Shown in pieces: positions 1-7,939 of a stretch of 37,454 nt of DNA (its first letter is position 1; the number at the start of each line of letters is the position of its first letter). This stretch comes from Magnetococcales bacterium (GTDB lineage: Bacteria > Pseudomonadota > Magnetococcia > Magnetococcales > UBA8363): assembly GCA_015228975.1 (NCBI GenBank), contig JADGCN010000021.1, positions 1 to 37,454 on the forward strand, read 5' to 3'. The notes under the pieces are model-generated. The model saw only the letters and a list, made by a program, of their open reading frames with translations. It made no database searches and was not told where the DNA came from. A program made the translations under genes and the position numbers.

Positions 1-25
1 CGCCTACTCTAATTTATCAGGGGGT

Positions 26-62
26 CAGTGTCTCACTTTTCATTGGCACAGAGGGGACACTG
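26..62. repeat. 7-bp inverted repeat, possible element end
   Basis: CAGTGTC at 26-32 is repeated in inverted orientation as GACACTG at 56-62. The transposase-like reading frame on the minus strand loses similarity to its family at about this point, so the repeat may mark the end of an element or a rearrangement junction. This is inference from position; no second end is visible inside the window. Confidence 0.25.
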
Positions 63-309
63 CCTTCTCTTCGGTCAGGCGGCTTTGCTCAAGCACACTC
101 CCTTTCCGTTCCGAAAAGTATTTCCCGCATGTCCGACAGTACAGGCCACGAATCCGACGAGCGTGTCCGCTCCACCCGTGCCACCTCAAATTTCCCTTGC
201 CACGGAGTCCAACATCTGGACATTCCCGATTCTGACAACAGAAAACTTCAATCTTATGCGCCATCCTTTTTCTCCCATTGAAGATCCAAGAGTCCACATG
301 GTGCATCAT
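40..309 (-). pseudogene. Truncated transposase, N-terminal zinc-ribbon part
   Basis: The 89-residue frame has a CxxxxCPD cluster (about residues 25-31) and a CRTCGKYFSER motif (about residues 58-68). This pair resembles the N-terminal zinc ribbon of IS1-like helix-turn-helix transposases, where a short Cys-Pro-rich segment is followed by a CxxCGxxFSxRxGT motif. The family normally continues into a helix-turn-helix and a DDE-type catalytic domain. Here the frame stops about twenty residues after the zinc ribbon, so only a remnant is left. It lies just upstream of another truncated gene, as expected for a region damaged by insertion. The assignment rests on motif recall and not on an alignment. 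Confidence 0.5.
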
Positions 310-400
310 AACAAGGCATCGGTGTCACACACAATTTTTTCAATAACAAGCAGATCGAAGAATTCTTAGGTTAATGTAAGGCACCACCTGAAAGCCGGAT

Positions 401-1051
401 ATGCCAAAAATCCCAATGACTGAACAAAAAAGCAGTTGGTCTGATATGATTACCGTTAGATCTCGTGAATGCCCAAGAGATGCGGTTCAACTCATCAATG
501 AGTTATCGAGAAGAGCTATTATGGCAGGACAGCATAAGATCAATGAGGAATTGTTCGCAAGTGAAATGATTAATTTTTCCAAGCAACGAGTTTCATTGCT
601 TGCGCAGGAAGCTGAGTTTGAATGTCCTGAACTTGCGGACATTATCAGAGGATTCTATAAAATTGACTATGATTATGAATCTTTTAAAGCTACTGCAGAA
701 CTGGTCAAGGCAACACTTTCTGATTTGCCAAGTAGCTTTAGTATACGCCTTTATGGTCGTACATTGCAACCGAATAATGATGAAAGTGTTTTTGATTTAT
801 GGAAGTACCTTTTTGATGTCGGCTTCTTGAATGCTCGTGTTTCCGACAAGAGGAATCAAGATGGATTTCGACATATATATCCACATGAAGAACCTAATTA
901 TGTTGCAAAAACAAGGTGGAATGTTATGCAGGCAACCATATGGGAAATTGGCCCGTCTTATAGAGATTTCTTGATTTCGTATCAGAAAGAGATGGCTGCT
1001 AAAACTGGGCTTCCGCCAAAAAGGAAAAGTCTGTTTAACACCAGAAGATAA
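401..1051 (+). pseudogene. C-terminal fragment of a probable P-loop ATPase
   Basis: The 216 residues begin close to an ECPRDAVQLINEL segment. This matches the RPRDLIxFxNxA signature found after the nucleotide-binding core in a group of large P-loop ATPases (Sll1717-like) that often sit in accessory and defence regions. A pattern like ISxEDIxxAxxxYS and a winged-helix-like tail with a small-to-large 'fl..LY.vG.l' stretch follow. No Walker A or B motif is present, and an in-frame stop at 389-391 closes the frame upstream, so the nucleotide-binding part is missing. There is no clear Shine-Dalgarno sequence before the ATG. Base composition is more AT-rich than the housekeeping genes downstream, which suggests acquisition. 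It could be an independent small protein, but a 5'-truncated remnant fits better. Confidence 0.45.
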
Positions 1052-1154
1052 TGGCATGGTTTCAACATTGTTGACGACCATGTATATGAAATCATACCAT
1101 TTCAACCCAGAATAGCATCAAACGTAACAGATGCCAATAGAGACAGCGGATACA

Positions 1155-1463
1155 TTAACGCATTGTGAGGGTGCTTATTGTTTGGACGGAGTGAATCTGG
1201 CTCATGTCGCTTGCCAACCGTTCCCGCTCCGACTCCAGGGTGAAGTGGGATTGCAGGTTCATCCAGAACTCTGGCGTTGTCCCGAAAAAGCAACCAAGTC
1301 GTAAGGCGGTGTCGGCGGAAATGCCGCGTTTTCCGTGGATGATCTCGTTGACCCGACGTGGCGGTACGTTGATCTCCTTGGCCAGACGATACTGGGAGAT
1401 TTAGAATTCTTCCAGAAATTCAGCGAGATGTTCACCAGGATGGATGGGCGCGATATCATTCAT
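1155..1463 (-). pseudogene. higA: HigA-type antitoxin with an in-frame stop
   Basis: Translation from the ATG at 1461-1463 gives MNDIAPIHPGEHLAEFLEEF, a stop (TAA, plus-strand bases 1401-1403, codon 21), then ISQYRLAKEINVPPRRVNEI and the rest of a HigA/VapI antitoxin to the TAA at 1155-1157. The segments on both sides of the stop are in the same frame and match the family order: IHPGE start, helix-turn-helix with RRVNEIIHGKR, then a TALRLGxFFGTTPEFWMNLQ helix. HigA represses its own operon and neutralises HigB. The stop removes the DNA-binding part unless translation restarts or reads through. A good GAGGAAAC ribosome site lies before the ATG, 12 bases after the toxin stop, as in intact higBA operons. 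Confidence 0.75.
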
Positions 1464-1474
1464 GACCTGTTTCC

Positions 1475-1747
1475 TCAGTGGTAATCCACGATCTCCACCT
1501 CCTGTGCGTTGCTGTCTGACAAAACAAAGCAAATGCGCCATTGGTCGTTGATACGGATGCTGTGTTGCTTCAGTCGGTCTCCTTGCAAAGCTTCCAAATG
1601 GTGCGAGGGAGGAATGCGAAGGTCATCAAGTGTGGTGTCTGCGTCGATCCGGTCAAGGCGCATTCGTACTCGTTGCATTCGAGGTTCCCGCGAAAGCGGG
1701 AACCTCGAATGCTTGAATCGGGGGCGAGGATGACAATAACTACACAT
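1475..1747 (-). pseudogene. higB: HigB-type toxin, N-terminus replaced by a repeat element
   Basis: The region 1475-1678 encodes the C-terminal two thirds of a HigB (RelE-superfamily) mRNA interferase. It shows the typical RMRLDRIDADTTLDDLRIPP stretch, a LEALQGDR segment, then SIRINDQWRICF and the ending EIVDYH. The first 25 or so residues of the open frame come from a palindromic element (1675-1767) and resemble nothing in HigB. The true N-terminus, about 30 residues including the first strand and helix, is not found on either side of the element. The toxin is therefore probably dead. The gene lies directly upstream of the antitoxin, as usual for higBA, and both genes are damaged. Confidence 0.7.
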
Positions 1748-1767
1748 CCCAAGAAAGCAGCGGTTTA
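1675..1767 (-). mobile_element. Partial MITE copy C with a perfect 17-bp palindrome
   Basis: Bases 1730-1767 match, in reverse orientation, the left end of the two complete elements at 16230 and 26935: the terminal AAACCGC, then the spacer carrying GTAGTTATTGTCAT. Next to it, 1675-1691 and 1696-1712 form a perfect 17-bp inverted repeat around a GAAA loop, with the CCCGCGAAAGCGGG core shared by all copies. The opposite terminal repeat is absent. The palindrome arms reach into higB coding sequence, so this copy has been deleted and rearranged. Confidence 0.6.
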
Positions 1768-1811
1768 ACGGGGCGTTTTATCAATCGCCAGAAAAAAAGT
1801 CTGGCTCTTTC

Positions 1812-2030
1812 GTGGAGGCCATGGTTGTCGGAGTTCCGATATTTTTTGAATTTTCTATGTCGGTAAGCGACTTAGAGCAGGCTGGAACTTTTTTGCCGCT
1901 TGTTGATCCAAATAAGCACGATGGCGTGGATTGGCCAGTGTGTTGCAAGATTGTTTACCGAGAAAAAAAATTCGATAGCACCCTTGAAATTCAGCGCGAC
2001 AATGTTTATCTGAAACACTACAGAGATTGA
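1812..2030 (+). CDS. Small hypothetical protein, possibly a 3' fragment
   Basis: This 72-residue frame starts at GTG (1812) or at the ATG at 1821, and I do not recognise its product. The open frame continues upstream without a stop into the end of the palindromic element, so it may be the 3' remainder of a longer gene cut by the element. The sequence is soluble-looking, with a hydrophobic start (VVGVPIFFEF) and an acidic, aromatic end. It has no obvious domain. The stop codon overlaps a possible TTGACA box in front of rpoH. It may not be a real gene. Confidence 0.25.
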   Translation: MEAMVVGVPIFFEFSMSVSDLEQAGTFLPLVDPNKHDGVDWPVCCKIVYREKKFDSTLEIQRDNVYLKHYRD

Positions 2031-2056
2031 CAGGTAGGATTTGGCGGCGAGTTAAC
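2027..2056 (+). promoter_or_regulatory. Weak candidate promoter for rpoH
   Basis: TTGACA at 2027-2032 is followed after 18 bases by GTTAAC at 2051-2056. The -35 box is a perfect sigma-70 match and the -10 box is poor. It is the best candidate before rpoH, whose start lies about 37 bases further on. Confidence 0.25.
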
Positions 2057-2092
2057 CAAACCACGAAAAGATTGTTTCATGGAGTCTCGAAG

Positions 2093-2986
2093 ATGACGAC
2101 ATTCCCTGTAGCCATGTCCGGTCTGAATGATGTGGTGGTTGCTGAAGACAATCAAGGTTTGCGCAAGTTTTGGCAGCAAGCCATGCAGGCACCGATTTTG
2201 ACGAGCGAGGAGGAGTTTCGTCTGGCCAGACGTTACCGTGATCACGGTGATTTGGAGGCGGCCCATCAATTGGTCCATAGCTACCTGCGTCTGGTGCTGA
2301 AGACGGCGCGGGAGTACCTCAATTATCGTCTGAATCTTGCCGATCTGGTGCAGGAGGGGACGGTTGGGTTGATGCACGCTGTTAAAAAGTTTGATCCCGA
2401 GCGGGGCAATCGCTTGTCCACCTATGCCATTTGGTGGATCCGTGCTGCCATTCACGATTTTATTTTACGTTCCTGGCGCATGGTGCGTATTGCCACGACG
2501 CAACTCAAACGGCAACTGTTCTTCAAATTGCGCCAAGCCAAAACCTCACTGGCCCCTCTGAATCGGGAGGAAGCCGAGGAATTGGCCATTAAATTTAGTA
2601 CCGATGCCGATACCATTCTCGATGTGGATCAACGCATGGCAATGGCGGACACATCCCTGAATCAACCGGTTTTGGAAGATGCTGCGGAGATGATTGATTT
2701 TATCGCCGATGAGCGTCCAGATCAGGAAAATGCGCTTGTTTCTTGCCAGGAGCAGGAATTGCGGTCCGCGATGGTGCGCCGTGGCTTGGAGATGCTCACG
2801 GAAAGGGAACGGACCATTGTTTTTCAGCGTATCCTGACGGATAAGCCGGAAACCTTGGAAAATTTGGCGCAAAAGTTTGCCATCAGTCGCGAACGCGTGC
2901 GGCAAATTGAGACGCGTGCCATGGAAAAGTTGCGGAGCTATTTCCTCGCGGAACCGGAATCGGCTGATTTGATTGCTGTGGGTTGA
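2093..2986 (+). CDS. rpoH: RNA polymerase sigma-32 (heat-shock) factor
   Basis: The 297-residue protein is a group 3 sigma factor of the RpoH type and directs RNA polymerase to heat-shock promoters. Region 1.2 is near the start (ILTSEEEFRLARRYRDHGD). Region 2 contains LVLKTAREY, the core-binding DLVQEGTVGLMHAVKKFDP stretch and the -10 contact segment STYAIWWIRAAI. A QLKRQLFFKLR stretch resembling the RpoH box follows, and region 4 ends in the helix-turn-helix FAISRERVRQIETRAMEKL. Length is close to the 284 residues of the E. coli protein. I chose the ATG at 2093 because GGAG lies about nine bases before it; an in-frame start at 2027 would add 22 residues without family similarity. The gene sits immediately upstream of ftsH, which in other bacteria is both a heat-shock gene and the protease that degrades RpoH. 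Confidence 0.93.
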   Translation: MTTFPVAMSGLNDVVVAEDNQGLRKFWQQAMQAPILTSEEEFRLARRYRDHGDLEAAHQLVHSYLRLVLKTAREYLNYRLNLADLVQEGTVGLMHAVKKFDPERGNRLSTYAIWWIRAAIHDFILRSWRMVRIATTQLKRQLFFKLRQAKTSLAPLNREEAEELAIKFSTDADTILDVDQRMAMADTSLNQPVLEDAAEMIDFIADERPDQENALVSCQEQELRSAMVRRGLEMLTERERTIVFQRILTDKPETLENLAQKFAISRERVRQIETRAMEKLRSYFLAEPESADLIAVG

Positions 2987-3127
2987 AGGTGTTCTTTGCC
3001 GTAAAACCGTGAATCTTCCGATGGTTGTAGATTGACTCCATCCAAATCTTTGTCTGTCTGGGGATGGAGAGGGGGCGACTTTGAGGTGAGGATCTATTTG
3101 GGGTAGGGCTATTGATGAACGGAAAAG

Positions 3128-3156
3128 CTTGAATTTTTCCTCGTGTAAACCTATCC
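3128..3156 (+). promoter_or_regulatory. Possible heat-shock (sigma-32) promoter of ftsH
   Basis: CTTGAA at 3128-3133 matches the sigma-32 -35 box. After 16 bases comes CCTATCC (3150-3156), similar to the C-rich/TAT -10 box of RpoH promoters, especially the alphaproteobacterial form. It lies about 90 bases before the ftsH start in the 254-base rpoH-ftsH gap. Spacing is slightly long compared with E. coli, so this is a candidate only. Confidence 0.35.
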
Positions 3157-3243
3157 TTGCCGGGCTGGGGGCATCGGTTTGGTCGTGTCTCTTGCCTTAC
3201 TTTTGCCTAAGACGCCATCAAAACGCGCCCGGGAGACCGCTTG

Positions 3244-5298
3244 TTGAACGGATTCTATAAAAATCTTTCGCTGTGGCTGGTTATTGGTTTGTTGCTGGTT
3301 ATGCTGTTCAATTTGTTTAATCAGCCGCAAAGCCGCGATCAGCATATACCATTTTCTGACTTTTTGAATCACCTGGATCAGGGAAGAATCACGGACGTCA
3401 CGGTACAAGGTCGCAATTTGACCGGTATATTTACCGATGGCGGCGGGTTTACAACCTACACCCCAGAAGATCCTGACCTGATGCGACTGCTCAGGGAAAA
3501 GAAGGTGAACATTACGGCACGCCCCCCCGAAGAGACCCCGATTCTGGTCACCATCCTCATATCATGGTTCCCCATGTTGCTCCTGATAGGGGTGTGGATC
3601 TTTTTCATGCGGCAGATGCAGGGCGGTGGTGGTCGTGGTCCCATGTCCTTTGGGAAATCCAGGGCGCGGATGCTTTCGGAAAAACAGGGGAAGGTGACGT
3701 TTTCGGATGTGGCGGGGATCGAAGAAGCCAAGGAAGAGTTGCAGGAGGTGATTGAGTTTTTAAAAAACCCTCAGAAATTCCAGAGGCTTGGAGGAAAAAT
3801 CCCCAAGGGGGTGTTGCTGATAGGTCCCCCTGGAACCGGTAAAACCTTGTTGGCGCGCGCTATTGCCGGTGAGGCCAATGTTCCCTTTTTTAATTTGTCG
3901 GGGTCTGATTTCGTTGAAATGTTTGTGGGTGTCGGGGCGGCTCGTGTTCGCGACATGTTTGAACAGGGCAAGAAGAATGCCCCGTGCATCATATTTATCG
4001 ATGAAATTGATGCGGTGGGGCGCCACCGTGGTGCTGGATTGGGCGGGGGACACGATGAGCGCGAGCAGACCCTGAATCAACTCCTGGTTGAGATGGACGG
4101 CTTTGAATCGGCTGAAGGGGTGATCCTGGTCGCTGCGACCAACCGCCCGGATGTCCTGGATCCGGCTCTGCTCCGGCCCGGACGATTTGATCGGCAGGTG
4201 GCGGTACCCAACCCCGATATTTTGGGACGGACGCGCATTTTGGAAGTTCATATGGGCAAAGTCCCCCTCGCGGAAAGTGTGGATCCAGAGATCATTGCCC
4301 GTGGTACCCCCGGTTTTTCCGGTGCCGATCTGGCCAATCTGGTCAATGAGGCCGCCCTTGGAGCGGCAAGGCAGGACAAAAAACTGGTCGAAATGGAAGA
4401 TTTCGAGGCTGCCAAAGACAAAGTGATGATGGGTAAGCCACGCAAGTCGGCCATCATTTCTGAGAAGGAACGTTTGACGACCGCCTATCATGAGGCGGGA
4501 CATGCCATTGTCGCAGCGGTCATTCCCGGTACCGATCCCGTCCATAAGGTGACCATCATACCCCGTGGGCGCGCTTTGGGGTTGACCATGCAATTGCCCA
4601 CGGAGGATCGGCATACCTATTCCAAACAGCAACTTGAAGACAACATCGCCATCATGATGGGTGGGCGCATTGCTGAGGAGATGGTGTTGAACCAAATGAC
4701 GACCGGTGCCAGTAATGATATCAAGAGGGCGACCGATGTTGCCCGTGGCATGGTCTGTGAGTATGGCATGAGTGACGTCCTGGGTCCCATGATCTATGGC
4801 GACAAGGAGGAAGAGATCTTCCTGGGTCGGGAAATCACCCAGCATAAGAGTGTATCCGAAGAAACAGCACGGATGATTGATAAGGAAATTCGGGCTATTA
4901 TTGATCGCAATTATGATCGTGCGCGCACGATTCTGGTTGAGAAACGCCAAGTGCTGGACTATATGGCCAAGGCGTTGCTGGAGCGGGAAACCTTGGATGC
5001 CGAGGAAGTGGCCCATTTGGTTGCAGGGATGGCGATGGAGGAAGCTCTGAAGCCGTTACCCAAGGATTCGACGACCAAGAAGCGTAAGGCATCCGGTTCG
5101 CGTGCGAACAAAGAGGCCGAACCTGAGGACGGAGATGATGGCGAGGATCCACCGCATTCCGACGGCGCTGGTGATGGGGCTGGAAGTGGGGACGATACGG
5201 TTGCCGTCCTCGGTAAAGCGAAACCACGCCGGACGCGATCGCGGTCAAAAGAGGATCCTGCGGACATCTCTGGACCCAAAGACGAAGTTCCTTCATGA
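3244..5298 (+). CDS. ftsH: ATP-dependent zinc metalloprotease FtsH
   Basis: FtsH is the inner-membrane AAA+ protease that degrades misassembled membrane proteins and short-lived regulators such as RpoH and LpxC. An N-terminal membrane helix ([16 protein letters not shown]) is followed by a periplasmic domain and a second helix near residues 100-120. The AAA module has Walker A GPPGTGKT (194-201) and Walker B IIFIDEID (249-256), and the zinc site is HEAGH (416-420). The last 80 or so residues are a low-complexity tail rich in Lys/Arg and Asp/Glu. No ATG fits. Tandem TTG codons at 3241 and 3244 are the candidates; I prefer 3244 because GGGAG then lies eight bases upstream and the product starts NGFYKNL like relatives. 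The stop overlaps folP (ATGA), so the two are translationally coupled. Confidence 0.95.
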   Translation: MNGFYKNLSLWLVIGLLLVMLFNLFNQPQSRDQHIPFSDFLNHLDQGRITDVTVQGRNLTGIFTDGGGFTTYTPEDPDLMRLLREKKVNITARPPEETPILVTILISWFPMLLLIGVWIFFMRQMQGGGGRGPMSFGKSRARMLSEKQGKVTFSDVAGIEEAKEELQEVIEFLKNPQKFQRLGGKIPKGVLLIGPPGTGKTLLARAIAGEANVPFFNLSGSDFVEMFVGVGAARVRDMFEQGKKNAPCIIFIDEIDAVGRHRGAGLGGGHDEREQTLNQLLVEMDGFESAEGVILVAATNRPDVLDPALLRPGRFDRQVAVPNPDILGRTRILEVHMGKVPLAESVDPEIIARGTPGFSGADLANLVNEAALGAARQDKKLVEMEDFEAAKDKVMMGKPRKSAIISEKERLTTAYHEAGHAIVAAVIPGTDPVHKVTIIPRGRALGLTMQLPTEDRHTYSKQQLEDNIAIMMGGRIAEEMVLNQMTTGASNDIKRATDVARGMVCEYGMSDVLGPMIYGDKEEEIFLGREITQHKSVSEETARMIDKEIRAIIDRNYDRARTILVEKRQVLDYMAKALLERETLDAEEVAHLVAGMAMEEALKPLPKDSTTKKRKASGSRANKEAEPEDGDDGEDPPHSDGAGDGAGSGDDTVAVLGKAKPRRTRSRSKEDPADISGPKDEVPS

Positions 5299-6518
5299 GC
5301 GTACAGGTTGTTCTTGAGCCCGAAACCAGGCTTTCGTGCGCATTGTCGCCCCCATTCCTTGGTCACGAAGTGAGCGGTTCGTCCAAACCGGTGGGAATAG
5401 GTTTTGCTGGTGCGTGGTATTTGGGACTGGAGCCTTGGACACGAAGTGGGGTAACGCTCCCCGCCGGGCTTGTCATCAGGGATGTTGGTGTTGGTCGCAA
5501 GCGTTTGGAAGGTGGCCTTGCAGGGGCTGACCTGATGCAATGGCTGGGCAGGATGGAGCGGGATGGGTTGGGCGAGGAGGCATCGGCGTTGCGGGATGCC
5601 CTTCAGGGGCACTTGGAGATCCCTGCCGCCATGTCCTGGAGTGCAGCCGGGGGGGCGTTTTACCTGGATTTCAGTCGACCGCGCATCATGGGTATTCTCA
5701 ATCTGACACCCGATTCCTTTTCCGGGGATGGGCTGGTTGGTCGCGTTGACGAGGCGGTGGCTCGTGGTGTGGAAATGGTACGGCAGGGTGCCGACCTGAT
5801 TGATGTCGGGGGGGAATCTACCCGACCGGGGGCTGATTCCATTGCTGCGGAGGAGGAAGCGGCACGGGTCGTTCCGGTCATTGCGGCACTGGCAAGAAAA
5901 GTCAAGGTTCCTGTTGCTGTGGATACCAGCAAACCGGAAGTCATGGAGAAGGCACTTGATGCCGGGGCAGCGTTGGTGAACGATGTGTCGGCATTGGGTA
6001 TCATTGGCGGTGATGAGTCTTCCCCGATGGATCCCCGCAAGGTGAAGCTGCTGCTGGAACGGGACGTACCGGTCATTGTCATGCACCGGCAGGGGGAACC
6101 GCAGGTGATGCAGAAAAACCCCCAATATCATGATGTGGTCTGGGATGTGCATCGTTTTTTGGGCCGGCGCGTTCGTGAATGCGTGCAGGCGGGTATCGCA
6201 AAAAATCGGTTGATTGTTGATGTCGGTTTTGGCTTTGGCAAGACGAGTGGGCACAATGTGACGCTGTTGCGTCGGCAGCGGGCGTTTCGGGGCTTGGGGG
6301 TGGCATTGTTGTTCGGCGTTTCGCGAAAAAGAATTGTCGGCCTGCTCGCCGGTGAACAAGATCCAAAGTCTCGCGATGTTGGTAGCCATGTGCTGGCCGC
6401 TTTGGGAATGTTGTCAGGGGCGATGATCTTTCGTGTCCACGATGTCGCAGGGGCACGTCAGGCTTTGGCCGTTGCGTCAGGATGGGTTCATGATGGAGAA
6501 CTTGCGGATACGTTATGA
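5295..6518 (+). CDS. folP: Dihydropteroate synthase with N-terminal extension
   Basis: FolP condenses p-aminobenzoate with hydroxymethyl-dihydropterin pyrophosphate in folate synthesis. The TIM-barrel domain begins near residue 127 with [16 protein letters not shown]. It keeps the pterin and substrate motifs [46 protein letters not shown] and FGVSRKR. The protein has 407 residues against about 280 for a typical FolP. The extra 125 residues at the N-terminus have no motif I can name; they could be a separate small domain fused to the synthase. The ATG overlaps the ftsH stop and the TGA overlaps the glmM start, so ftsH-folP-glmM is one coupled unit, an order also found in other proteobacteria. 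Confidence 0.92.
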   Translation: MSVQVVLEPETRLSCALSPPFLGHEVSGSSKPVGIGFAGAWYLGLEPWTRSGVTLPAGLVIRDVGVGRKRLEGGLAGADLMQWLGRMERDGLGEEASALRDALQGHLEIPAAMSWSAAGGAFYLDFSRPRIMGILNLTPDSFSGDGLVGRVDEAVARGVEMVRQGADLIDVGGESTRPGADSIAAEEEAARVVPVIAALARKVKVPVAVDTSKPEVMEKALDAGAALVNDVSALGIIGGDESSPMDPRKVKLLLERDVPVIVMHRQGEPQVMQKNPQYHDVVWDVHRFLGRRVRECVQAGIAKNRLIVDVGFGFGKTSGHNVTLLRRQRAFRGLGVALLFGVSRKRIVGLLAGEQDPKSRDVGSHVLAALGMLSGAMIFRVHDVAGARQALAVASGWVHDGELADTL

Positions 6519-7939
6519 GTGATCTCGAGAATCAAATGCCACAAGGTGGATCAGGTGACGTTTTCCAAAAAAAGGAGCGCCGTATCTTTGGGACCGACGG
6601 TGTCCGTAGTCGGGCCAACAGCTTTCCCATGACCGCGGAATTGGTATTGAAACTGGGTCGGGCCGCTGGCATGGTGTTGCGTAAAAAAGAGTTTCGCTCC
6701 ACCGTGGTGATCGGCAAGGATCCTCGTTTGTCGGGTTATATGTTTGAATCGGCTTTGCGTGCCGGTTTTACCTCCATGGGCATCCATTGCCTGCAGGTCG
6801 GTACTTTGCCAACGCCAGCAGTGGCGTTCATGACGCGAGCTTTGCGTGCCGATGCCGGTGTGGTTATATCGGCTTCTCATAATCCCTATCATGATAACGG
6901 CATCAAATTTTTTGATCCGAATGGCATGAAATTGCCGGACAGCATGGAGTTGGAGATTGAAAGGGTCCTGTTCAGCAATGAAATGGACCAGCATCAACCT
7001 TTGCCCATGGAGATAGGTCGGGCTACAAATATAGAGGATGCCCCGGGCCGGTATATTGAATTTTGCAAGAACAGTTTTCCTAAAGCATTGCGACTCAATG
7101 GATTACGAGTGGTTGTGGATTGTGCCAATGGCGCAGCCTATCAGGTTGCCCCGCGCGTGTTCTGGGAGCTGGGTGCCGAGGTGATCTCTATTGGCAACGA
7201 GCCCGATGGTTTGAATATCAACAATGGCTATGGTTCGTTGCATCCAGAAAAAATGCGTACCAAGGTTCGTGAGACGCGTGCCGATATCGGTGTGGCTTTC
7301 GATGGTGATGCGGATCGCTTGTTGGTATGCGACGAAAAAGGTCGCTTGCTCGACGGCGACCATGTATTGGCCATGTGCGCCCTGGCCATGAAACGTAACG
7401 ATACCCTGAGAGGCGATGGGGTGGTTGCAACCGTCATGTCCAATCTGGGGCTGGAGCGTTATTTGAACCAGCATGGGCTGAAATTGATACGTACCCAGGT
7501 GGGTGATCGATATGTGTTGGAGCATATGATCACGAACGGCTACAACCTGGGCGGCGAGCAGTCGGGCCACATGATTTTTTTGGATCATAATACGACCGGA
7601 GATGGTATCGTATCGGCACTGAAAGTATTGGAATTGATGGCCTCCAAGCAAAGGCCGCTCTCTGAATTGACGGCTGGCATGGAAATCGTACCGCAGGTAT
7701 TGAAAAATGTGATTGTGCCATTGGGTTCGGACCCCCTGTCGAGCCCCAAGGTGGCGGAAACCATTGCCAAGGTACAGGCCGCCGTAATGGGTAATGGCCG
7801 CATTTTAATACGCAAGTCGGGTACCGAGCCAAAAATTCGCGTCATGATGGAGGGTGATTCGTTGAGTAAAATTCAAGAATTGGTTGATGAAGTCTGTCAA
7901 GCCATCCAGGACTATTCGACTGGGGATTTCAATGGTTAA
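6515..7939 (+). CDS. glmM: Phosphoglucosamine mutase
   Basis: GlmM interconverts glucosamine 6-phosphate and glucosamine 1-phosphate, feeding UDP-GlcNAc for peptidoglycan and lipopolysaccharide. The catalytic phosphoserine is in [15 protein letters not shown] (serine near residue 121), the metal-binding loop is FDGDADRLL, the sugar-binding loop GGEQSGHM is present, and the phosphate-binding end is [12 protein letters not shown]. Length is 474 residues, about 30 more than usual, mostly because of about 20 charged residues before the FGTDGVRS motif (commonly FGTDGIRG). The start overlaps the folP stop by four bases. The end overlaps the thrS start, continuing the compact operon. Confidence 0.95.
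   Translation: MSDLENQMPQGGSGDVFQKKERRIFGTDGVRSRANSFPMTAELVLKLGRAAGMVLRKKEFRSTVVIGKDPRLSGYMFESALRAGFTSMGIHCLQVGTLPTPAVAFMTRALRADAGVVISASHNPYHDNGIKFFDPNGMKLPDSMELEIERVLFSNEMDQHQPLPMEIGRATNIEDAPGRYIEFCKNSFPKALRLNGLRVVVDCANGAAYQVAPRVFWELGAEVISIGNEPDGLNINNGYGSLHPEKMRTKVRETRADIGVAFDGDADRLLVCDEKGRLLDGDHVLAMCALAMKRNDTLRGDGVVATVMSNLGLERYLNQHGLKLIRTQVGDRYVLEHMITNGYNLGGEQSGHMIFLDHNTTGDGIVSALKVLELMASKQRPLSELTAGMEIVPQVLKNVIVPLGSDPLSSPKVAETIAKVQAAVMGNGRILIRKSGTEPKIRVMMEGDSLSKIQELVDEVCQAIQDYSTGDFNG

Noticed and set aside
3036-3069. CTCCATCC / GGATGGAG hairpin after rpoH as a terminator
   Set aside because: The 8-bp stem has an 18-base loop and no T-run, so it is too weak to call.
3760-5016. Minus-strand open frame of 418 residues antisense to ftsH
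   Set aside because: It lies wholly inside ftsH, has no recognisable domain and is rich in His, Gln and Pro, as expected for the reverse of a real gene.
4959-6389. Minus-strand open frame of 476 residues antisense to ftsH and folP
   Set aside because: Antisense to two well-supported genes, low-complexity composition, no family similarity.
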